In this document: piece by piece, positions 1 to 7,763 of the stretch
Numbering within the stretch: the stretch's first letter is position 1
How the letters are laid out: each line of letters starts with the position of its first letter
NCBI GenBank assembly: GCA_900552585.1
Contig: USAB01000014.1
Span: 1-28,351, forward strand
Direction of reading: 5' to 3'
DNA from: an uncultured Coriobacteriaceae bacterium
Lineage (GTDB): Bacteria > Actinomycetota > Coriobacteriia > Coriobacteriales > Eggerthellaceae
DNA length: 28,351 nucleotides
Position numbers and translations under genes: made by a program
The notes under the pieces: generated by a model
Seen by the model: only the letters and a program-made list of their open reading frames with translations
Databases searched by the model: none
What the model was told of the DNA's origin: nothing

Positions 1-540
1 GGCGGCTCTACGGAGCTCGTCATCGGCACGGCAGGCCACGAGCCCCTGTTGGCGCACTCGTTCGATATCGGGTGCCGCCGCGTGACGGAGCGCTTCTTCC
101 ATACCGATCCCCCCTCGGCGGAGGAGAAGGTCCGGGCGGACGCCTGGATGCGCGCCCAGTTCGGCACGTTCTTCCGCAAGGCGGCGGATGCCGGCATCTC
201 GCTGCAGCGCTTCGTGGCCGTTGCGGGCACGGCAACCACGGTCGTCTCCGTGGACCAGCAGATGGCGGAATACGATTCGGACCGCGTGCACAAGCACGTC
301 GTCACGCGGCAGGTGCTGGAAGCCGTTGCGCAGAAGCTGGCGAGCGTTCCCCTGGCCGAGCGTGAGCGCATCACGGGCCTGGATCCCGGACGGGCGCCCG
401 TCATCGTGGCCGGCATGCTGATCCTGCAGGCCGTCATGGACTTGTCGGGGCAAGACGAATACACGGCCAGCGAGTCGGACATTCTGCAGGGCCTGATATT
501 GGATGACGTGCGCGAACGATGGGCGCAGGACGCCTTGTAG
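1..540 (+). CDS. Ppx/GppA family exopolyphosphatase / pppGpp phosphohydrolase, 3' part only
   Basis: The frame is open from base 1 and gives the last 179 residues of a protein of about 310. It starts within the Gly-Gly-Ser-Thr-Glu phosphate-binding motif typical of the ASKHA-fold Ppx/GppA family. Further family signatures follow: a DIG-x-x-R-x-TERF block, GTATT, YD-x-x-x-VH, a LDPGRA-x-VIVAG block and a C-terminal SESDILQG-like end. Family members release phosphate from the ends of polyphosphate or convert pppGpp to ppGpp; sequence alone does not separate the two. The gene start and upstream context lie outside the window. A tRNA gene follows in the same direction. The fold assignment is secure; the substrate is open. 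Confidence 0.9.
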   Translation, partial: GGSTELVIGTAGHEPLLAHSFDIGCRRVTERFFHTDPPSAEEKVRADAWMRAQFGTFFRKAADAGISLQRFVAVAGTATTVVSVDQQMAEYDSDRVHKHVVTRQVLEAVAQKLASVPLAERERITGLDPGRAPVIVAGMLILQAVMDLSGQDEYTASESDILQGLILDDVRERWAQDAL

Positions 541-573
541 CGCTTGCGCGTTCCTGCGCGGAATCCGGCGCTC

Positions 574-582
574 TGGTATGAT
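574..582 (+). promoter_or_regulatory. Candidate extended -10 promoter of tRNA-Leu
   Basis: TGG followed by TATGAT forms an extended -10 element (TGn-TAnnAT) ending 19 bases before the mature tRNA 5' end. No convincing -35 hexamer is seen at 17 bp. The position suits a stable-RNA promoter; this is inference. Confidence 0.4.
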
Positions 583-601
583 GCATACGATACGGCAACG
601 G

Positions 602-686
602 GGGAGCGTGGCGAAATTGGCATACGCAGCGGACTTAAAATCCGCCGCCTTCGGGCTTGTGGGTTCGAACCCCACCGCTCCTACCA
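602..686 (+). tRNA. tRNA-Leu (anticodon UAA)
   Basis: An 85-base cloverleaf with a long variable arm. The acceptor stem GGGAGCG pairs with CGCTCCT (first pair G-U), followed by discriminator A and an encoded CCA. The anticodon arm GCGGA-CTTAAAA-TCCGC exposes UAA, which reads UUA leucine codons. The T arm is GTGGG-TTCGAAC-CCCAC. The class II variable loop (about 661 minus 15 bases) fits leucine. Such UUA-reading tRNAs are rarely used in GC-rich genomes. Confidence 0.95.
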
Positions 687-705
687 GTTCCCGCTTGTGA
701 AATGG

Positions 706-741
706 AACGGACCCGCACGGCGCAGGCCATGCGGGTCCGTT
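706..741. terminator. Bidirectional hairpin between tRNA-Leu and the kinase gene
   Basis: A perfect 12-bp inverted repeat (AACGGACCCGCA and its complement) with a 12-base loop lies between two convergent transcription units. It starts 20 bases after the tRNA and ends 15 bases from the kinase stop codon. T-rich sequence follows only loosely (TTGTCTGTT), so a bidirectional terminator is inferred from stem and position. Confidence 0.75.
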
Positions 742-755
742 GTCTGTTCCTCGAG

Positions 756-2186
756 CTATTTCAGCGGCAGCTCCGCGATGAACGTCGTGCCCTCCTCCGG
801 CGTGCTCTCGGCCGTCAGCGTGCCGCCGTGCTCTTCTGCGATGGCATGGGCGATGGCCAGCCCCAGCCCATGGCTGCTGGACGTGTCGCTCGTGTTCGTG
901 CGCGATTTGTCGGCGCGGTAGAAGCGGTCGAACACGTGCGCCAGGTCCTCCTCGTCGATGGTCGTGCCCGTATTGTTCACGGTGAAACGCAGCTTCTTGT
1001 TTTCTACCCGCTCCAAGCGTGCCCTGACGGCGTGTTCGGGCTGCGTGTACTTGCAGGCGTTGTCCAGCAGCGTGGTGACCAGGCGGCGCAGGCGCGACTG
1101 GTCGCCCATGACGTGCAGGCCCTCCGCAATGTCGGATTCCAGCGTGATACCGCTTTCGAACGCCACGGATTCGAACTCCAGCAGCTCGCCCTCTAGCAGC
1201 GTGGAGAAGTCCACGTCGTCGTGGGCCGCCTGCGTCACCCCTTCATCCAGCTTCGCCAGCAGCAGCAGGTCGTTCACCATCTCCTGCATCTGCTTCGCCT
1301 CGTTCTCGGTGCTCTCTATCCACTGGCTTTGCGAGGAGATGCTCTTCTCCGGATGCTCCATGAGGATGGAGGAATTCGCCAGAATCACGGTAAGCGGTGT
1401 CTTGAGATCGTGCGAGGCGTCGGCCACGAAGCGCTTCTGCTGCATCCACGATTCTTTCACGGGGCGCAGCGCCCAGCGGCTGAAGTACACGCTGATGATG
1501 AAGAAGATGAGCATGACCAGCGCGCCCACGCCCGTGAGGTTCACGGCAAGCTGCTCCCATCCGGCTGCCTCGTCCGTGCTGGCGAAGGCCACGTAGACGG
1601 TTCCGTCTTCGGCCGTCCGCTTGTCGTAGTACACGGACAGGTCCTTCAGTATGCCGAAGCCGTCTCCGGCCGTGGCCACATCGCGCTGCGCCTGCTCGAT
1701 ATCGCTTTCGGAGGACAGCTCGGCGGTAGTGTAGTTTGTGATCTCCTCGAACCCGTCGGCGGACAGCTTGTAGATAGCCACGGCAATGATGTTGTCTGTG
1801 TTCGGGCCGATCTCGATGCGTCCGGCTTTCGTGCTCTGGTTCGAGCTTGACGAAGACGACAGGCTTCCGGAAGATGCTGTCGAAGACGATGTGCTGCAGG
1901 AAGAAGAGGAGGATGAGCTGACGGGCGGTGCCATCTCGGCTTCAGTTGCCTCCGCTTTGCTGGCCCCATCGGCGTCGCTTCCGATTGTCATTGCCTTCCC
2001 CAGCGCCCGGTCGAGCGATTTCTGCACATGGACCAGATCCTGCTGGTAGCTGAGGAAGCAGATGCCGGCGAAGGCGGCCACCAGCACCACGGCCACCGTG
2101 ACAAGGTTCAGGACGACGAATTTGCGCTGAAGACGCGCGAACATGGGCGGTGCGTCCTTTTCGCCAATAGGGAACGGGAACTTCAT
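756..2186 (-). CDS. Membrane sensor histidine kinase with serine-rich extracellular segment
   Basis: A 476-residue kinase that presumably phosphorylates the response regulator encoded 48 bp upstream. Residues 23-46 form the first membrane helix, 47-213 an extracellular sensor part, and about 214-236 the second helix. The H box is ASHDLKTP with phospho-acceptor His259. An N box (LLDNACKY), a G1 variant (NNTGTTI), the F box FDRFYRADKS and the G2 box GLGLAI follow. The first Met is preceded by AGAGGA at six bases, so it is preferred over Met15. Residues 90-117 are almost pure serine with one Cys, then Asn/Gln. The signal sensed cannot be told: no PAS, Cache or HAMP domain is clear. The G1 Asp-to-Asn change also occurs in active kinases. 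Confidence 0.93.
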   Translation of the reverse strand: MKFPFPIGEKDAPPMFARLQRKFVVLNLVTVAVVLVAAFAGICFLSYQQDLVHVQKSLDRALGKAMTIGSDADGASKAEATEAEMAPPVSSSSSSSCSTSSSTASSGSLSSSSSSNQSTKAGRIEIGPNTDNIIAVAIYKLSADGFEEITNYTTAELSSESDIEQAQRDVATAGDGFGILKDLSVYYDKRTAEDGTVYVAFASTDEAAGWEQLAVNLTGVGALVMLIFFIISVYFSRWALRPVKESWMQQKRFVADASHDLKTPLTVILANSSILMEHPEKSISSQSQWIESTENEAKQMQEMVNDLLLLAKLDEGVTQAAHDDVDFSTLLEGELLEFESVAFESGITLESDIAEGLHVMGDQSRLRRLVTTLLDNACKYTQPEHAVRARLERVENKKLRFTVNNTGTTIDEEDLAHVFDRFYRADKSRTNTSDTSSSHGLGLAIAHAIAEEHGGTLTAESTPEEGTTFIAELPLK

Positions 2187-2234
2187 TTCGATCCTCTGGA
2201 ACGCATTCGGAATATACGGGTGCGCCGACAGGCG

Positions 2235-2912
2235 TTACGATTCGGGATCCACCAAGCGGTAGCCCACCTTGCGGATGGTCTCGATTTGGGCACGCGAGCC
2301 CAGGAACTTCAGCTTCTTGCGCAAGAAACTGATGTAGGCTTCCACGTTGTTGCCCTCGGCGCTGGAATCCATGCCCCAGACCTTGTCGATGAGCAGTTCC
2401 TTCGAGGCGATCTGGCTGGGATTCGTCATGAGTATCTTAGCAATGGAGAATTCTTTCACGCTGAGATGGATCGTTTTCGATCCGCATGACAACTCCAAAC
2501 TGTCCAGGTTCAGCGTCAGGTCTGCGAAGTCGAGCTTCTCGAAGATGACCTCGCCCTGACGGCGCGTGAGCATGCGCAGGTGCGCCATGAGCTCGGCGGG
2601 CGAGAACGGCTTCGTCATGTAGTCGTCCGCGCCGGAATCGAGGCCGGTGATCTTGTCCGATACGGCATCGCGCGCCGTCAGCAGCAGCACCGGCGTGCTG
2701 ACGTTCTCGCGTCGCAACTCCGCAACCACCTCGAAGCCGTCCATCTTCGGCAACATGACGTCCAGGATAATCACGTCGTACATGCCGCTTTCGGCCCATT
2801 CCAGGCCCGAGGCGCCGTCGCCTACGATATCCACCTCGTGATGGCTTTCGACAAGGATCTGCGCCAGGGCGCGGGCCAGGCGCAGATCGTCCTCGACGAT
2901 GAGAATCTTCAT
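2235..2912 (-). CDS. OmpR/PhoB-family response regulator
   Basis: A 225-residue two-domain regulator, upstream partner of the kinase in one operon. Receiver domain residues 1-115: acidic pocket Asp8/Asp9, phospho-acceptor Asp51 (in ILDVMLP), the switch Thr79 region (LLLTARD) and Lys101 in TKPF. The C-terminal winged helix (about 125-225) ends with ISFLRKKL and an IETIRKVGYRL wing. The start is set at the ATG of MKILIVEDD; a longer open frame upstream has no homology, and AGGAAAG lies at a suitable distance here. The DNA-binding target is unknown, but 11-bp-period direct repeats about 95-110 bp upstream of this gene are candidate autoregulatory sites. Confidence 0.95.
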   Translation of the reverse strand: MKILIVEDDLRLARALAQILVESHHEVDIVGDGASGLEWAESGMYDVIILDVMLPKMDGFEVVAELRRENVSTPVLLLTARDAVSDKITGLDSGADDYMTKPFSPAELMAHLRMLTRRQGEVIFEKLDFADLTLNLDSLELSCGSKTIHLSVKEFSIAKILMTNPSQIASKELLIDKVWGMDSSAEGNNVEAYISFLRKKLKFLGSRAQIETIRKVGYRLVDPES

Positions 2913-3003
2913 TCGTGCTCGCTTTCCTGAGAACCCGTCCGCAACGCATGAGAAGGGGCAGGGCACTGCCATGTTTTTACGCGTTCACATTTTACGCGCC
3001 TAC

Positions 3004-3021
3004 CTGAAAGCCGTCTGAAAG
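3004..3021 (-). promoter_or_regulatory. Candidate response-regulator binding site (11-bp direct repeat)
   Basis: CTTTCAG-N4-CTTTCAG read on the minus strand gives a perfect heptamer repeat with an 11-bp period, about one helical turn. OmpR-family dimers typically bind head-to-tail repeats of this spacing, and many regulate their own operon. It lies roughly 92-109 bp upstream of the regulator start. Binding is inferred. Confidence 0.4.
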
Positions 3022-3169
3022 GCAATGATGCCGTGCAAAGGGGCTTTCCAGGGCGTTTTAAGAATCTGTTTACATCATGGGAAGGCAGAACCTGCGAAAG
3101 GCATCCGGGACAGGATACATCGCGGGCGCGCTGCGTATGCGTTCCTTCACAGGGCATGCACAGCGAGTG

Positions 3170-3178
3170 TGGTACCAT
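3170..3178 (+). promoter_or_regulatory. Candidate extended -10 of the prenyl synthase gene
   Basis: TGG-TACCAT (extended -10, 4 of 6 to TATAAT) lies 64 bases before the TTG start. There is no clear -35. The same TGG-TAnnAT layout recurs upstream of tRNA-Leu and prs. Confidence 0.3.
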
Positions 3179-3242
3179 CGGAAGTCGGCAATAACACGCG
3201 GGGAAATGAAAACCCCGCCTTCCCAATGGATGGAGTAGGGCT

Positions 3243-4313
3243 TTGTCTGATTCCGAACGCGACTTCCCCGACATCAACGAGATCTTTATGACCCACAAGG
3301 GAGAATTGACCGATTTTGAAAGCTATCTGAGTCTGATGGGTGACTATCTGGGCTCGGTCATCAACAGTTTCATTCCGCACAGCGACCACGAGGACATCAA
3401 CCGCTATCTTTATGATCCGCTGTCGCGCTACAGCGCGAATGGCGGCAAGCGTCATCGTCCCCTGATCTGCTTCGCCGCTTGCGCGGCCGTGGGCGGCGAC
3501 TTGAACCGCGCTGTCTCGTCCGCAGCGGCAATCGAGCACTTTCACACGGCGGCGCTCATCCACGACGACATCGCCGATGAGGCCGAGCTGCGCCGAGGCG
3601 AGCCGTGCCTGCACCTGACGGAGGGCGTCGGCCTTGCCATCAACGTCGGCGACCTGGGTCTGTCCATGGTCAACGGCACGGTGGTGGACGACCCGCTGCT
3701 GGACGATGCCACGAAGGTGCGCGTGATCACGGAGCTCATCAACATGACGCGCCGTACCATCGAGGGCCAGGCGCTCGACATCGGCTGGGCACGCGACGGT
3801 CGCTACGACATCACGGAGGCGGACTATCTGCGCATGGCCACGCTCAAGACCGCGCATTATTCCGGCGCGGTGCCGCTGGCGCTGGGCGCCATCGTGGGCG
3901 GCGGCACGGAAGCCGAGATCGAGGCGCTGCGCAACTACGGCCTGGACACCGGCCTGGCCTTCCAGATCCAGGATGACCTGCTGAACCTCATCGGCTCCGA
4001 GGAGTCCGTGAAGAAGGACTTCCGCAGCGACATTACGGAAGGCAAGCGCACGCTGTCCGTGGTGCACGCGCTCGAGCATTCGGACCAGGCGGCCCGGTTG
4101 GAGGAGATTCTGTCCAGCAAGACGCACGACCCGAAGCTCCTGGCGGAGGCCGTCGACATCATGCAGGAGTCGGGCAGCATCGATTACGCCCGCAGCTATG
4201 CGCAGAATTTGACGAGCATTGCGAAGAACCACCTGCTTTCCCTGGTACGTCCTTCGAACGCGCGCGATATGCTGGAATCCATGGCCGATTGGTTCGTTCA
4301 TCGGCTCAGCTAG
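3243..4313 (+). CDS. Polyprenyl diphosphate synthase (trans-isoprenyl transferase)
   Basis: A 356-residue all-alpha prenyl transferase that condenses IPP onto allylic diphosphates, supplying lipid carriers or quinone side chains. Motifs: GGKRHRP (67-73), first aspartate-rich motif DDIAD (108-112) with the following RRG, and second motif FQIQDDLLN (240-248), then the GKRT loop. The second motif ends in Asn248 where Asp is usual. The start is TTG at 3243, preceded by GGAGTAGGG; the next in-frame ATG (codon 16) has a poorer ribosome site and would cut into conserved sequence little, so the start is moderately sure. Chain length (GPP, FPP, GGPP or longer) cannot be read from sequence. It is followed closely (17 bp) by the peptidoglycan-binding protein gene. 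Confidence 0.92.
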   Translation: MSDSERDFPDINEIFMTHKGELTDFESYLSLMGDYLGSVINSFIPHSDHEDINRYLYDPLSRYSANGGKRHRPLICFAACAAVGGDLNRAVSSAAAIEHFHTAALIHDDIADEAELRRGEPCLHLTEGVGLAINVGDLGLSMVNGTVVDDPLLDDATKVRVITELINMTRRTIEGQALDIGWARDGRYDITEADYLRMATLKTAHYSGAVPLALGAIVGGGTEAEIEALRNYGLDTGLAFQIQDDLLNLIGSEESVKKDFRSDITEGKRTLSVVHALEHSDQAARLEEILSSKTHDPKLLAEAVDIMQESGSIDYARSYAQNLTSIAKNHLLSLVRPSNARDMLESMADWFVHRLS

Positions 4314-4330
4314 ATAAAGGGGCGCATGTT

Positions 4331-5242
4331 ATGGAAACCATTCGAAAAAACGATTCCGGCGCCGCGGTAGAGGACATCCAGGAGAAGTTGATCTCGCTGG
4401 GGTATCTGCCGAAAGAGGGCAAGAGCGGCACGTATGACGATGCCACGGCGCAGGCTGTGACGCGCTTCTGCGCGGACCATCATCTTCCTTCCACGGACGA
4501 GGTGGACGAGAAGACGTGGGCGGCGCTGCTGGACGCCACGTTCCAGCTGGGCGATCGCACACTATACCTGCGCATGCCGTTCTTCCACGGCAACGATGTC
4601 CGCGAACTGCAGCATGCGCTGGGATCGCTGGGCTTCGATTGCGGGAACATGGACGGCATCTTCGGCGCCCATACAGAGGATGCGCTGCGCAAATTTCAGT
4701 TGAACCTGGGCCTGCCGAACGATGGCATCGTGGGCGCGGCAACGTACGCGGCGCTGCGGAACCTGCAGTTCACGTGGGAGGACAAGGAGCCGTCGCACCT
4801 TGTCCAGAACATTGGCTTCGCCCGTGCGGCGGACGTGTTGGAAACGCACCCGCTGTGCCTGTTCGGCACGGAGGAGTTCACGCGCTCCGTGGCATCGCGC
4901 ATGTCGAACCTGGCGCTTGCCACGAACCCCGCCTCGAAGATCATGAGCGCCGACAGCCTGCTGGTGGCGCCGAGCGATGACATGCTGCTGGTGCACATCG
5001 TGTTGCCCGCCGACGAGGAGCGCACGCAGACGGCGCCGACCGGCCCGGTGGTGGAATACGACGACCCCGGCAACCTGGTGCTGCGACTGCGTTCCGCCAT
5101 CGCATCCGTATCCTCGAAACCCCCGCGCATCACCATCTGCCTTCCCGGGAAGGTATGGGAGACGGCTGGCGAAGGGCGCTCGGCGCAGCATTTCGCCATC
5201 ACGCTGCTCGACGCGCTGTGCACGGCGCTTCTCGACGGATAA
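4331..5242 (+). CDS. Cytoplasmic protein with two peptidoglycan-binding domains, CwlM-like layout
   Basis: A 303-residue protein without signal peptide or membrane helix. Two PG_binding_1 repeats lie at about residues 8-62 (VEDIQEKLISLGYL ... TWAALL) and 77-135 (VRELQHALGSLGF ... DGIVGAATYAAL). The remaining 165 residues match no motif I can name. Their size and position are those of the Amidase_3 domain in actinobacterial CwlM (PG-binding, PG-binding, inactive amidase; a cytoplasmic regulator of peptidoglycan precursor synthesis). The metal-binding DPGHGG signature of active amidases is absent. The gene sits between a prenyl synthase gene and glmU, both of which can feed cell-wall precursor supply. 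The start is the ATG at 4331 behind AAAGGGG. The domain repeats are sure; the CwlM comparison is inference. Confidence 0.75.
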   Translation: METIRKNDSGAAVEDIQEKLISLGYLPKEGKSGTYDDATAQAVTRFCADHHLPSTDEVDEKTWAALLDATFQLGDRTLYLRMPFFHGNDVRELQHALGSLGFDCGNMDGIFGAHTEDALRKFQLNLGLPNDGIVGAATYAALRNLQFTWEDKEPSHLVQNIGFARAADVLETHPLCLFGTEEFTRSVASRMSNLALATNPASKIMSADSLLVAPSDDMLLVHIVLPADEERTQTAPTGPVVEYDDPGNLVLRLRSAIASVSSKPPRITICLPGKVWETAGEGRSAQHFAITLLDALCTALLDG

Positions 5243-5268
5243 TCTGAAACATCATTGCGTCCGGCCCG

Positions 5269-5292
5269 CCTGCCGCTGCAGGCTGCGGCAGG
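5269..5292 (+). other. Small hairpin upstream of glmU
   Basis: CCTGCCGC and GCGGCAGG form an 8-bp stem around an 8-base loop, ending 25 bases before the glmU start. No T run follows, so an intrinsic terminator is not supported. It could be a leader or processing structure. Confidence 0.35.
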
Positions 5293-5317
5293 GCGCGTTC
5301 GCATAAGGAGACTTGTC

Positions 5318-6704
5318 ATGTCCATTTCCGCAATCATCCTGGCTGCGGGCGCGGGAACCCGCATGAAATCCGCAAAGCCGAAGGTGGCCCATGAGATCCT
5401 GGGCAAGCCGCTGGTGTCGTACGTGGCCGATGCAGCCCGGGCCACCCGGCGTCACGGATCTGGTGGCCGTCGTGGGCCACGGTCGCGAGCAGGTGGAGCC
5501 GCTGGTGGCCGACCGGTGCCGCATCGTGGTACAGGACCAGCAGCTGGGCACGGCCGACGCCGTCGCCCGCTGCCGCGAGGCGCTGGCGGATGCGGAGGGC
5601 TCGCTGCTCGTGCTCTCCGGCGACTGCCCGCTCATCACGCCTGAGACGCTGAGCAGCCTGGTGTATGCGCGCGAAGGCGCAGACGCCGGCGTGGCCGTGC
5701 TCTCCATGCGCCCGCAGAACCCGTTCGGCTACGGCCGCATCGTGCGCGAATCCTCCGGCGACTTCACGCGCATCGTGGAGCAGAAGGACTGCACGGACGA
5801 GGAGGCCGCCATCGGCGAATGCAACGCCGGCTTCTACTGCTTCGATGCGAAGCTGCTGTTCCAGGCGCTGGAGCAGGTGTCCACGGACAATGCGCAGGGC
5901 GAGTTCTACCTGACGGACGTCATCGAGATCGCCCGCAACGCGGGCCGCACGGTGCTGGCGCTGGAGGCTCCGGACGCCGACGAGTGCCTGGGCGTGAACT
6001 CCCGCATGCAGCTGGCGCAGGCAACGAAGATCATGCAGCGCCGCATCAACCGGCGCCATCTGGCCAGCGGCGTGACGATGATGGATCCCGACCTGGTGTG
6101 GATCGGCCCGGATGTGCAGATCGAGCAGGATGTCGAGCTGCTGCCCATGACGTTCCTGCTGGGCAGTACGAAGGTGGCGTCCGGCACGGTCGTGGGGCCG
6201 AACACGCGCCTGACGGATGTGATCGTGGGGCATGATTGCCGCATCGACGAGACGGTTGCGCTGGAGTCGGAGATCGAAGACGGCTGCAACGTGGGCCCGC
6301 GCGCCTACATTCGCCCGCAGACGCATCTGTGCCGCAACGCGAAGGTGGGCACGCACGTGGAGATCAAGAAATCCATGATCGGCGAGGGCTCGAAGGTGCC
6401 GCACCTTTCGTACATCGGCGATACCACGATGGGCGCCGGCGTGAACATCGGCGCCGGGTCCATCACGTGCAACTACGACGGGCAGAACAAATGGCCCACG
6501 GTCATCGGCGACCGTGCCTTTGTGGGCAGCGACACCATGATGGTGGCGCCCGTGAAGATTGGCAGCGATGTGGTGGTGGGCGCCGGCTCCGTCATCACGG
6601 ACGACGTTTCCGACCGCGCGCTGGCGCTGGGACGGGCGCGCCAGGTGGAGATCCCCGAATATCAAGAGCGCAAGCGCCGCAAGCAGGAGCAGGCGAAAAA
6701 CTAG
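5318..6704 (+). CDS. glmU: Bifunctional GlmU (UDP-GlcNAc synthesis), frameshifted near 5445
   Basis: GlmU acetylates glucosamine-1-phosphate and then uridylylates it to UDP-GlcNAc, the entry sugar for peptidoglycan. From ATG 5318 (AAGGAG seven bases upstream) the frame reads ILAAGAGTRMKS, the nucleotidyl-transfer loop, up to VADAARAT. It then leaves frame. The following frame continues with GVTDLVAVVGHG, YGRIVR, NAGFYCFD and the left-handed beta-helix with HLSYIGD (catalytic His of the acetyltransferase) and ITCNYDG. Dropping one C from the CCC at 5445-5447 joins both into 461 residues, the normal family length. As given, a start at an internal ATG such as 5391 would lack the transferase loop. 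Because GlmU is usually essential, a sequencing or assembly error is the likeliest cause. prs follows after 89 bp. Confidence 0.9.
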
Positions 6705-6746
6705 CTCCGACGCCATGCGGAACGGCGCATCGGGACCGTTTCGATA

Positions 6747-6755
6747 TGGTACATT
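6747..6755 (+). promoter_or_regulatory. Candidate extended -10 of prs
   Basis: TGG-TACATT lies 38 bases before the prs ATG and is preceded by no clear -35. It suggests that prs-pth can be transcribed separately from glmU. Inference from motif and distance. Confidence 0.35.
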
Positions 6756-6793
6756 AAGGTCTGCAACGGTCGGTTGGAAGGAAGCGGTTCCCA

Positions 6794-7759
6794 ATGGCGG
6801 ATATGAAGAAGAGCATGGCGATTTTCTCGGGGTCGACGTTCCCCGAGCTCTCCCAGGAGATTGCCGAGTGCCTGGGCACGGAGCTGGGCAAGGTCCGGCT
6901 TGAACGGTTCGCGAACGGCGAGATCTACGCGCGCTACGAGCAGAGCGTGCGCGGTGCCGACGTGTTCCTGATCCAATCCGTGAAGGACGGCAAGGTCAAC
7001 GACGCCCTGATGGAGCTGCTGATCATGACGGACGCGGCGAAGCGCGCATCCGCCCGCACCGTCACGGCCGTGATCCCGTTCTACGTGTATTCCCGCCAGG
7101 ATCGCAAGGCCGCATCGCGCGAGCCCATCACGGCAAAGCTGGTGGCGAACCTGATGGAGGCCGCCGGCGTGGATCGCACCATCACCATCGACCTGCACCA
7201 GGGCCAGATCCAGGGCTTCTTCAACACCCCGGTGAACCACCTCACGGCCATGCCCATCCTGGAAGAATACTTCGCGAAGAAGGACATGGGCGAAGGACAG
7301 CTGTGCATCGTCAGCCCCGACGTGGGACGCGCTAAAGCGGCCAAGAAGTTCTCGGATGACATGGACGCCGACCTGGCCATCATGCACAAGGGCCGCCCGG
7401 GCCACAACAAGGCTGTCATCACGGCGCTCATCGGCGATGTCACGGACAAGATCTGCATCCTGAACGACGACATGATTGATACGGCAGGCTCCGTCGTCGC
7501 CGCAGCCGAGACGCTGAAGGCGAAGGGCGCGAAGAAGGTCTACGTGTGCGCCACGCACCCCGTGTTCTCCGGCCCCGCCTACGAGCGCCTGGAGGGTGCG
7601 CCTGTGGAGGAGGTCGTGGTGACGAACACGATCCCCGTTGCCGAAGGGCACCAGAACGGCAAGATCAAGGTCCTGTCCGTGGCCCCGCTGCTGGCCAGCG
7701 CCATCCAGCGCGTGTTCACGAACGAGTCCGTTTCCGCCCTGGGCGACGCCGAGCTGTAA
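6794..7759 (+). CDS. prs: Ribose-phosphate pyrophosphokinase (PRPP synthetase)
   Basis: A 321-residue class I PRPP synthetase that transfers diphosphate from ATP to ribose-5-phosphate. PRPP feeds purine, pyrimidine, histidine, tryptophan and NAD synthesis; its consumer PurF is encoded at the far end of the window. Visible blocks: the FANGEIYARYEQSVRGADVFLIQS-type N-terminal region, SRQDRK, the DLHQGQIQGFF block, SPDVGRAKAAKKF with the catalytic-loop lysines, and the PRPP loop ILNDDMIDTAGS. GGAAGGAAG lies nine bases before the ATG at 6794; a second Met at codon 4 is possible. Length matches the family. pth begins four bases after its stop, so the two are probably co-translated. Confidence 0.97.
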   Translation: MADMKKSMAIFSGSTFPELSQEIAECLGTELGKVRLERFANGEIYARYEQSVRGADVFLIQSVKDGKVNDALMELLIMTDAAKRASARTVTAVIPFYVYSRQDRKAASREPITAKLVANLMEAAGVDRTITIDLHQGQIQGFFNTPVNHLTAMPILEEYFAKKDMGEGQLCIVSPDVGRAKAAKKFSDDMDADLAIMHKGRPGHNKAVITALIGDVTDKICILNDDMIDTAGSVVAAAETLKAKGAKKVYVCATHPVFSGPAYERLEGAPVEEVVVTNTIPVAEGHQNGKIKVLSVAPLLASAIQRVFTNESVSALGDAEL

Positions 7760-7763
7760 TCCG

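Larger units (their letters stand above)
2913..3242. other. Divergent intergenic region with direct repeats (330 bp)
   Basis: No gene is seen. It holds two copies of TTTTACGCG (2975-2983 and 2990-2998) and two copies of CTGAAAG (3004-3010 and 3015-3021, an exact 11-bp period). It must carry promoters for the regulator-kinase operon (leftwards) and the prenyl synthase gene (rightwards). On the minus strand TAAAAT, next to the 11-bp repeats, is a possible -10 for the regulator. Confidence 0.6.

Noticed and set aside
756..2186. Histidine kinase considered inactive because G1 reads NNTGTTI instead of DxGxG
   Set aside because: Asn-Thr-Gly variants of G1 are common in active kinases of Gram-positive bacteria, and the H, N, F and G2 boxes are all intact.
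5269..5292. Hairpin before glmU as an intrinsic terminator
   Set aside because: No T run follows, and the stem is only eight pairs.
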